Origin: Alkalibacterium sp049389645
GTDB taxonomy: Bacteria; Bacillota; Bacilli; Lactobacillales; Carnobacteriaceae_A
Reading direction: 5' to 3'
NCBI RefSeq assembly: GCF_049389645.1
Contig: NZ_CP186540.1
Span: 62,001-126,000, forward strand
Length of the DNA: 64,000 nt
Positions 17,451 through 22,821 of the stretch are shown here, one piece after another. Each line of letters opens with the position of its first letter. The first letter of the stretch is position 1. The notes beneath the pieces were generated by a model. It ran no database searches, was not told the DNA's origin, and worked only from the letters and a program-made list of their open reading frames with translations. The position numbers were made by a program, and so were the translations under genes.

Positions 17451-17482
17451 AATTTGTTTAAAAATGATACTGTTGGTTTAAT

Positions 17483-17530
17483 AACGTTTAATCTTCATCC
17501 AGGTTAAGAACAGCCATAAAGGCTTCTTGT
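17483..17530. other. attL with displaced lepA tail
   Basis: It matches 54169-54216 with three mismatches; 17503-17530 is identical over 28 bases (GTTAAGAACAGCCATAAAGG, then CTTCTTGT). On the minus strand 17529-17488 encodes QEAFMAVLNLDED and a stop, the LepA C-terminus, with no gene body behind it. Confidence 0.88.
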
Positions 17531-17666
17531 ACTACTGCATCATATTGTTAAATAATACTAGATTAGACTAACGTAGATAACGTTGTTAAATCAAGGTTTT
17601 ATTAGAATTTTAAACTGCAACTAGTTTATATTGAACCGTATTAGATGATACTTTATTTTACGCGCC

Positions 17667-17678
17667 GATGGCAAAATG
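17667..17678 (+). repeat. Candidate integrase arm-type site, left
   Basis: GATGGCAAAATG occurs here, about 140 bases inside attL, and again at 54104-54115 about 55 bases inside attR, in the same orientation. A two-mismatch relative (with the flanking CGATGG and GTAG also shared) is at 16738-16752. The placement fits arm sites of a tyrosine recombinase. Confidence 0.4.
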
Positions 17679-17763
17679 TAGGAAAGCTATAAGTCATTTC
17701 ATTATAAAAATCTAATGGAATCCTTCCGCTTGAAAGCGTATACTATTATTCGGGAGGTGTTAC

Positions 17764-17985
17764 ATGGACGATTGGAGAGAAGTATTACATAAAGAAGTAC
17801 ATGGAATAATCATTACCGCAAGCATTAAGAATAACAAAGTGATGGTTCGTATCAGGGACGATGTTAACCTTTTTACTTTCAAGAATGCTGAAGAAGCTAT
17901 TTTAAAAATCAATAAAATAAAAGCGGCATTTGAAACATTCAGTGAGAGATCTGTTTTGGAAAGTTTCCTGGGTCCACTCGAGTAA
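17764..17985 (+). CDS. Hypothetical prophage-end protein
   Basis: A 73-aa soluble protein (begins MDDWREVLHKEVHGI) of alternating beta and alpha character, not recognised. GGGAGGTG precedes the ATG and a perfect 10-bp terminator follows directly, so it is a self-contained unit at the attL end on the plus strand, opposite to the lytic genes. Such isolated genes are usually expressed in the lysogen. Function unknown. Confidence 0.65.
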   Translation: MDDWREVLHKEVHGIIITASIKNNKVMVRIRDDVNLFTFKNAEEAILKINKIKAAFETFSERSVLESFLGPLE

Positions 17986-18014
17986 AAGAGCAGATTAGAT
18001 TCTGCTCTTTTTTT
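17985..18014 (+). terminator. Terminator after the 73-aa gene
   Basis: A perfect stem AAAGAGCAGA/TCTGCTCTTT with a 6-base loop, followed by a T-run. Confidence 0.9.
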
Positions 18015-18072
18015 CCATCCTTCTCTTGTTATTCAAAACAAACGTTCGTATAATGTGGATGAGGTGATAATG

Positions 18073-18270
18073 ATGGGATCTAGGTTCTTAGAGGATATTT
18101 TGGAGATAGACGGTTTTAAATTTTCTTTAGTTTGGGCATCGTTGAAGAAGGTTGACGAAACGACTGACTGGATATTAATGGTTGATATGGATACGAAAGA
18201 ATTATATGAGGGGCATTTTGAGCGTGATACGGGGTTTTTGAAGAAGTTTGAACGGTTGGAAGGACAATAA
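18073..18270 (+). CDS. Hypothetical prophage-end protein
   Basis: A protein of about 65 aa beginning MGSRFLEDILEIDGFKF, unrecognised. GAGGTG lies six bases before the ATG at 18073; in-frame GTG 18055 and ATG 18070 are alternatives. It follows the 73-aa gene by under 100 bases, is on plus, and ends in a terminator that shares the AAAGAG(C/T)AGA stem with its neighbour, suggesting related history of the two units. Function unknown. Confidence 0.6.
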   Translation: MGSRFLEDILEIDGFKFSLVWASLKKVDETTDWILMVDMDTKELYEGHFERDTGFLKKFERLEGQ

Positions 18271-18300
18271 AAAAAGAGTAGATTATTAGTCTGCTCTTTA
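18271..18300. terminator. Shared terminator of convergent units
   Basis: AAAGAGTAGA pairs with TCTGCTCTTT (one G-U), loop of 7 bases. It lies between the plus-strand 65-aa gene and the minus-strand cargo operon. Confidence 0.75.
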
Positions 18301-18319
18301 CGTTCTGCTATGCTTTATC

Positions 18320-18592
18320 TTACACTTCAACAGACGTCAACATTCTTTTCTTATACTCTGAATTTACGTCTTTATAATATGCAATTGATCCTATTACAAA
18401 ACTCATTATTGAACAAGCAAACCATATCCAAACCATAATTTCATATCCTGATACATCATTAAATAGAAACCTAATTAAAAAAGGGGGAATAAATACCATC
18501 AAAGCTAAAAATACTGAAGATGGTTTTAAAGATTTTACAGCCTCTACCGCAGATTTGGAGTCAAGCACGTCTTTTACATTAGGACTACCCAT
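18320..18592 (-). CDS. Two-TM membrane protein (cargo operon gene 3)
   Basis: A 90-aa protein with two hydrophobic segments (FLALMVFIPPFLIRFLF, about residues 28-44, and IMVWIWFACSIMSFVIG, about 52-68) and soluble ends. It is not recognised. It starts 3 bases after the stop of the 174-aa gene and is last in the three-gene minus operon behind the endolysin terminator. Position and membrane location fit a lysogenic-conversion or superinfection-exclusion protein, but that is inference from context only. Confidence 0.65.
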   Translation of the reverse strand: MGSPNVKDVLDSKSAVEAVKSLKPSSVFLALMVFIPPFLIRFLFNDVSGYEIMVWIWFACSIMSFVIGSIAYYKDVNSEYKKRMLTSVEV

Positions 18593-18595
18593 ATC

Positions 18596-19120
18596 TTAAC
18601 TCCCTCTTTCCCATTGTCTTAATTTAATGAATATAAATATTCCTAGACTCATAATAACCCCTACCAAAGATGGAAATCCTATAAATATTGGTAAAGATAA
18701 TATTAAAAATATAAATGACAATATAAATCCAAGACGTAACGCGAAACTTTCGAATTTCCTAATTGAGCCATCTATTTCTAAATTCATAATATCCTCCTTC
18801 TGGAGATGTTGGTGGAGAAAGTCGTGAAGAATTTCATCGCTGTAATAATTAGTCACATAGTTTTTAACTATTGATTCTCTTTGGAAGTAATTGGCTTCTT
18901 TTCCTTCCCACTCAATAGCTATATCCGATGCCTTAAAAATTTTATATGTTTCATTATTCTTAAACTCTTTAAGGGTAATATTCATTATTGTTGTTGAGGT
19001 ATCCTTTAATACGGTTTTTGAAATGTTTTTATCCTTATTTTCTATATTTCGAGAAGTTATTGTGGGATTTGAATACATTTCAGAAGGTAATAAACTTATA
19101 CTAGTCACAAATTTCACCAC
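18596..19120 (-). CDS. Membrane-anchored hypothetical protein (cargo operon gene 2)
   Basis: A 174-aa protein with a soluble N-terminal part of about 120 residues rich in Lys, Asn and Ser, and a C-terminal hydrophobic hairpin (LGFILSFIFLILSLPIFIG and SLVGVIMSLGIFIFIKL). No known domain is recognised. It lies 7 bases downstream of the 127-aa gene and 3 bases upstream of the two-TM gene, so the three are very probably co-translated. It is AT-rich like its neighbours. Function unknown. Confidence 0.65.
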   Translation of the reverse strand: MVKFVTSISLLPSEMYSNPTITSRNIENKDKNISKTVLKDTSTTIMNITLKEFKNNETYKIFKASDIAIEWEGKEANYFQRESIVKNYVTNYYSDEILHDFLHQHLQKEDIMNLEIDGSIRKFESFALRLGFILSFIFLILSLPIFIGFPSLVGVIMSLGIFIFIKLRQWERGS

Positions 19121-19127
19121 CTCTCAT

Positions 19128-19511
19128 TCATTTAACTTTGATATTCAAGATTTGTTTATGTACCTCAATTTCGTCTATTATTAAATAAGCAATGTATTCC
19201 CCTTCGCTTTTTAAAACGGTGTTTTTCAAAACCAAATTGAAGTTTAAATTATCTGTATTAGGAAGTGGTGGTACTTGTTGTATTCCGCTGCTGTATAATA
19301 CATTAGAAGATGGATCCTTAAGTATAACTTCAATACTATGAGGTTCGTTAAAGTTAACATCATCGGTTATAGCCACTAAAGCAAAAGAATAAGAAGTGGG
19401 TAAAAAAGGAATGTTTAATTGTAAAATAGGATTTATGACTTTCAAAATATTGTTTTTGCCATTTTGAATAGTTTCTAAATCTTCCGAAAAAATTATTTGT
19501 GATTGACTCAT
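19128..19511 (-). CDS. Hypothetical beta-rich protein (cargo operon gene 1)
   Basis: A 127-aa protein starting MSQSQIIFSEDLETIQ; GAGGAA lies seven bases before this ATG, which I prefer over the longer frame from 19592. The composition suggests an Ig-like beta sandwich (SFALVAITDDVNF, VLKSEGEYIAYLIIDE, VHKQILNIKV). It vaguely resembles the DUF6941 style of small phage-cargo proteins, but I cannot confirm a family. It is first gene of the operon with the two membrane proteins; the promoter TTGAGA..TATGAT is upstream near 19550-19580. Confidence 0.6.
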   Translation of the reverse strand: MSQSQIIFSEDLETIQNGKNNILKVINPILQLNIPFLPTSYSFALVAITDDVNFNEPHSIEVILKDPSSNVLYSSGIQQVPPLPNTDNLNFNLVLKNTVLKSEGEYIAYLIIDEIEVHKQILNIKVK

Positions 19512-19574
19512 GTCTAATTCCTCATTTCTGTGTTCTATTACTTTTATCATAACATACACCTTAAAAAAAATCTC

Positions 19575-19605
19575 AAAAAAAACCCCCACCAATTAAGGCG
19601 AGGGC
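19575..19605 (-). terminator. Terminator after the endolysin gene
   Basis: The minus strand reads CCCTCGCC, loop TTAATT, GGTGGGGG (two G-U pairs), then eight T. It ends the late lytic transcript and separates it from the cargo operon. Confidence 0.82.
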
Positions 19606-19612
19606 TTTAACT

Positions 19613-20866
19613 TTATCTAGCTAATTGATTGACTCTTTTTTTCACTTGCTCGTATTGCACTTGGCTAATTCCTAATGATTTTCTGCGATTAACATGACCG
19701 TTACCATGCTTAGCAGCAATCACTTCTCGTGCCATCTGTTCAATGCTCTTCTTTTGGGAGGCTTGTGGTGTCGCTCTCAGCATCTGATTTACTAGATTTT
19801 GAACGGGAGTGTAAAGGGATCCTAAAGATTTACGTCTAGCATCTCCACTTCCATGTTTGCCATCTATTACTTCTTGAGCTAACACTTCAATTGATTTAGT
19901 CTGAGGTCTTTGACCGGCAACTATTTGATTGACGCGCTGCTGCACTTGCTGAGAACTATATCCAGCTTTATTCAATCGGTCAAATCTATACTGGCCACTT
20001 CCCCACTTCCCTTCAATCACTTCTCTAGCTATGACATCTAATTCTTTCAGTTGTGGTTTAGGTGGAGCTGCCAATTCATTTACTCTTAACTGGACAGCTG
20101 CCGGATTATATCCAGCCTTCTTAAGACTTTCTGATCGTTCTAACCCGTTACCCCATTTGCCATCTAACACTTCTTGAGCGATGACATTAAGAGGTTTCAC
20201 TTCTTCTTTAGTACCAGGTTTAAGCAAATCATTGATATGTTGCTGAATAAGTTGAGCGTCGTGCCCTGCTTCACTCAAAGCTCGCATACGTTCAGCGCCA
20301 TTACCCCACAAGCCATTGATAACTTCCTGAGCGATCTCAGCCACCGTTTTACTGACTACTTGGATTATTGTTGTCTTAGTCACCATACCTCTTAAAGGCT
20401 GATTTGTTTTAACCCTTCTTCTCAAATCGTTGAGTTCCGCTTTATTCCAACCAGGGCATGCAGTCGTTGGTGTCATTTCGTAATGTCCAAAAATACGATC
20501 AGGAGATGTATTTGGACAAACATTTAAAATATCTTTTATAACTTCTTCCAGGGCATCCATCTGAGCAGGCGTATAGTCATTTTTGTTACGTGCTTCAACA
20601 GATACATGAACTGTTGTGGCATTCCATCCAGTTGCGCCATGAGTAATTCGTTCATAATTATAGTTTCGGTAAATTTTACCGTCTCGGTCAATGTACCAGA
20701 CATATCCACCAGTTCCCCATAATCGAACAGTACGCCAGAAGTTCTCGTGACCTGTAATGAATCCTAGTACAGCTGTGTAGTGAATGCCGATATTAAAGAT
20801 GCTTTCTATCGTTCGTTGGTTACGTTGACCTCCAAGGGCTATATTTCGTCTGTCAATATATTCCAT
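19613..20866 (-). CDS. Endolysin: Amidase_2 with five CW_7 repeats
   Basis: A 417-aa phage lysin. The N-terminal Amidase_2/PGRP domain (about residues 20-145) carries the zinc ligands in GIHYTAVLG, HVSVEARN and TACPGWNK and would cleave MurNAc-L-Ala. Residues about 174-417 hold five CW_7 (Cpl-7-type) wall-binding repeats, each with an IAQEVI.G.WG.G pattern followed by RVNQL-like ends (EIAQEVINGLWGNG, VIAQEVLDGKWGNG, VIAREVIEGKWGSG, VLAQEVIDGKHGSG, MAREVIAAKHGNG). No signal peptide is present, so export depends on the holin directly upstream (1-base overlap). Confidence 0.92.
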   Translation of the reverse strand: MEYIDRRNIALGGQRNQRTIESIFNIGIHYTAVLGFITGHENFWRTVRLWGTGGYVWYIDRDGKIYRNYNYERITHGATGWNATTVHVSVEARNKNDYTPAQMDALEEVIKDILNVCPNTSPDRIFGHYEMTPTTACPGWNKAELNDLRRRVKTNQPLRGMVTKTTIIQVVSKTVAEIAQEVINGLWGNGAERMRALSEAGHDAQLIQQHINDLLKPGTKEEVKPLNVIAQEVLDGKWGNGLERSESLKKAGYNPAAVQLRVNELAAPPKPQLKELDVIAREVIEGKWGSGQYRFDRLNKAGYSSQQVQQRVNQIVAGQRPQTKSIEVLAQEVIDGKHGSGDARRKSLGSLYTPVQNLVNQMLRATPQASQKKSIEQMAREVIAAKHGNGHVNRRKSLGISQVQYEQVKKRVNQLAR

Positions 20867-21132
20867 TATTTTTCATCCTCTCTTGGTCTGTCATACTCTA
20901 AAGCTTGCTTACTATCAGCTAACCCTTCAGTCGTATGATCTTCAATAATTCCCACACCAGCCATAACCGTTAAAACCATTAACAAGACTTCAAGTAACTC
21001 TTCTTCAATCCCTGGTAATACATTGATATTAAAAAGAGCCAAGATTCTGACTGATAAAGTCAAAATCAAAGCTCCCATCTCCATTAAAAATCTTTTGTTT
21101 TTAAGTCTTACTTTCCAGTTGATTTGTTTCAT
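20866..21132 (-). CDS. Phage holin (phi LC3-type)
   Basis: An 88-aa holin-like protein starting MKQINWKVRLKNKRFLM. One to two hydrophobic segments (MGALILTLSVRILALFNI and LLEVLLMVLTVMAGVGII) are followed by the family's soluble end DHTTEGLADSKQALEYDRPR. Such proteins accumulate in the membrane and open it for the endolysin. It overlaps both the upstream coiled-coil membrane gene and the endolysin gene by 1 base, forming a lysis cassette. Confidence 0.88.
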   Translation of the reverse strand: MKQINWKVRLKNKRFLMEMGALILTLSVRILALFNINVLPGIEEELLEVLLMVLTVMAGVGIIEDHTTEGLADSKQALEYDRPREDEK

Positions 21133-21521
21133 TATTTAACCCTCTCTCTACTATCTATATATCTAATTTGTCGTATATCATTCTTTACTTCTAGAACGAC
21201 CAAGCGCTCGTGGTGATCATCTAGCCGATCGTTATGTTTCTTTAATAACTCAATGTTTTGATCAGCGATGTCATCTAATTTGTCATCATGTCGTATACGC
21301 TCATCCATAGACTTATTTAATCGATTTAATGTTTCTATTAAAGGTTTATTGCTTTCATCCATTTTTTCTCGAAGCAATTTACTTTCTTCCTCCATACGTT
21401 TCTCCTTTGCTTTGCCGATTGTTTTTTGGTAAACCCACATTAAGGAGCCTCCGATTGTGGTTACTGCCAGCACGAACGCGGCAAAACTCTGAACATTTCC
21501 AAATAATATGTCTAAACTCAA
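21132..21521 (-). CDS. Membrane-anchored coiled-coil lysis-cassette protein
   Basis: A TTG start at 21521 lies six bases after AAAGGAGA and gives a 129-aa protein; the in-frame start at 21578 would run back into the preceding gene. An N-terminal hydrophobic segment (SFAAFVLAVTTIGGSLMWVY) is followed by a long charged coiled coil (about residues 40-125; KLLREKMDESNKPLIETL, KHNDRLDDHHERLVVLE). It resembles XhlA-like haemolysin/lysis accessory proteins that precede holins in Firmicute phages. Role in lysis is inferred from position. Confidence 0.7.
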   Translation of the reverse strand: MSLDILFGNVQSFAAFVLAVTTIGGSLMWVYQKTIGKAKEKRMEEESKLLREKMDESNKPLIETLNRLNKSMDERIRHDDKLDDIADQNIELLKKHNDRLDDHHERLVVLEVKNDIRQIRYIDSRERVK

Positions 21522-21549
21522 TGGTTGTCTCCTTTCCTGGATAGAATTA

Positions 21550-21575
21550 AAGAGTAGCCCATTTGGACTACTCTT
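21550..21575 (-). terminator. Hairpin between the 197-aa gene and the lysis cassette
   Basis: A perfect 8-bp stem AAGAGTAG/CTACTCTT with a 10-base loop overlaps the stop codon of the 197-aa gene. The T-run after it is weak (TTTAATTC), so termination may be partial. Confidence 0.5.
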
Positions 21576-22161
21576 CATTAATCGAATTATGTTCTGCTAT
21601 TAATTGCATTATCTCAATTTTATACCGGTATAAAATTGACTTATTTTCCTCTAAAAATAGTATTGGGGCCCTTTGTTCGATAAACATTACCAACCCCTCT
21701 ATACCTAATAAATTTCCTAGTTTCTCATCTTCTATCAATACTTTATCTTTATATTTTAGTAAATACTTTAATGTTTCTAAAAGTATACTAGCTTCTTCTG
21801 AATAGATATTTTCTAATGTTGGTAAAGTACTCAATAAATTCGCAACTTTATTAGGTATTCCTTTTAGTCTAATATCAGTTATCGTTATTAATTCAATAGA
21901 AGTGAAAACTGCTACCCTCTGAGATTCTATAATTATTTTGTGACTTTGTTGAAAGGAGTCTTCTATCTCTTTTTTATACTTTTCAGTTATTTTAAGTTCA
22001 ACTTCGTTTTTGATTCTTTCAATTTGCTTATCTGAAAGTTTCCACTGTATAACCCCAAAAAAACCAATAACAACTGCTAGAACGCCTAAAAAAATAGTTA
22101 AATAATTATTTTGTAAATTTATTAACCTATTAACTTGGTCTATATATTCTGTACTTGACAT
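21568..22161 (-). CDS. Hypothetical membrane protein between baseplate and lysis genes
   Basis: A 197-aa protein with one N-terminal membrane segment (NYLTIFLGVLAVVIGFFGVI, about residues 19-38), then a charged helical region and a soluble alpha-helical domain. GGAGGG precedes the ATG. No family is recognised; the layout resembles small prophage cargo membrane proteins. It is separated from the upstream gene by a terminator and has its own 5' region, so it looks like an independent transcription unit inserted into the late region. Confidence 0.6.
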   Translation of the reverse strand: MSSTEYIDQVNRLINLQNNYLTIFLGVLAVVIGFFGVIQWKLSDKQIERIKNEVELKITEKYKKEIEDSFQQSHKIIIESQRVAVFTSIELITITDIRLKGIPNKVANLLSTLPTLENIYSEEASILLETLKYLLKYKDKVLIEDEKLGNLLGIEGLVMFIEQRAPILFLEENKSILYRYKIEIMQLIAEHNSINEE

Positions 22162-22252
22162 AATATCCCTCCATCTTCGTTACTTAAACTATATCAAAAC
22201 GAAGATAAGAAGACACTACTTTTCACTACTCAGCATGGTTCCTTTCTGTGTA

Positions 22253-22283
22253 AATTAAAAGAGCCACTCAATGAGCAGCTCTT
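22253..22283 (-). terminator. Terminator after the 81-aa gene
   Basis: The minus strand pairs AAGAGCTGCTC with GAGTGGCTCTT (two G-U pairs) over a 3-base loop, then TTTTAATTT. Confidence 0.75.
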
Positions 22284-22324
22284 GTTATAATAAAAAATTT
22301 TCTATTTCAGTTTATATTAATATT

Positions 22325-22570
22325 TTATCCTTTATGAATTTCTTCTAACATCTCATCATGCTGTTTTTCACTTCTAGCTATTCCAATTGCTATAAGTTCT
22401 TTAGCTCCATGTAGTTCTTTTTTTATCATGTCCTGGGCATTGTATTCTGCTTCGATATTTAAAGTGTTGTCGTCAACATGTTGCGGTCTTTGATAATTAA
22501 ACTTTAGAAGTTGACCTTGTTTATCTAAAAAAAAGAAAAGCACACTACATTCTTTATTGTAATCTATCAT
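22325..22570 (-). CDS. Hypothetical small protein
   Basis: An 81-aa protein (MIDYNKECSVLFFFLDKQGQ at its start) without membrane segments or a recognised domain. AAAGGGG precedes the ATG, and the 86 bases upstream are very AT-rich with TTGACT and TATAAT elements. With the terminator downstream it forms an isolated unit in the late region. Function unknown. Confidence 0.6.
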   Translation of the reverse strand: MIDYNKECSVLFFFLDKQGQLLKFNYQRPQHVDDNTLNIEAEYNAQDMIKKELHGAKELIAIGIARSEKQHDEMLEEIHKG

Positions 22571-22656
22571 TTGAAATAACCCCTTTATTTTTATTATAAC
22601 AAATGATAATTATAAAGATAGTCAATTTATAATTGCCTCACATTTGGGTTCTTCGG

Positions 22657-22821
22657 TTATTCTTCTTTTCCCGCTTCTTCTGGTTCGTTTAGATCACTAA
22701 CCACTTCTGTAACATCCAGACGTTCCTGCACCGCTTCCCTATATACAGGTGGTACTTGTTCCATGGTCATCATGCCTAAGCTGATTCTCTGAGCAATACT
22801 GTTTATCAAGATTTCATTCAT
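22657..22821 (-). CDS. XkdX/CD1375-like small tail-region protein
   Basis: A 54-aa gene reading MNEILINSIAQRISLGMM, with MEQVPPVYREAVQERL in the middle and a Glu-rich end. The pattern LGxMTxEQVPxxYREAV is the hallmark of the small XkdX/CD1375-type proteins encoded directly after phage baseplate or fibre genes. Its ATG overlaps the TAA of the baseplate gene (TAATG), a strong sign of translational coupling. Length and position match the family; its function in tail assembly is not established. Confidence 0.78.
   Translation of the reverse strand: MNEILINSIAQRISLGMMTMEQVPPVYREAVQERLDVTEVVSDLNEPEEAGKEE

Larger units (their letters stand above)
16681..17482. other. Remnant of an earlier integrated element
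   Basis: About 0.8 kb lies between two displaced lepA tails. It contains a perfect inverted repeat GCTCAAG-7-CTTGAGC near 16684-16704, a word at 16738-16752 that resembles the prophage arm repeat, a 71-aa gene (16804-17019) and a stop-free tail fragment (17292-17399). A strong terminator closes it. The remaining AT-rich bases (17020-17290) show no gene. Its position suggests a decayed integrative element; no integrase fragment is recognisable. Confidence 0.5.
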
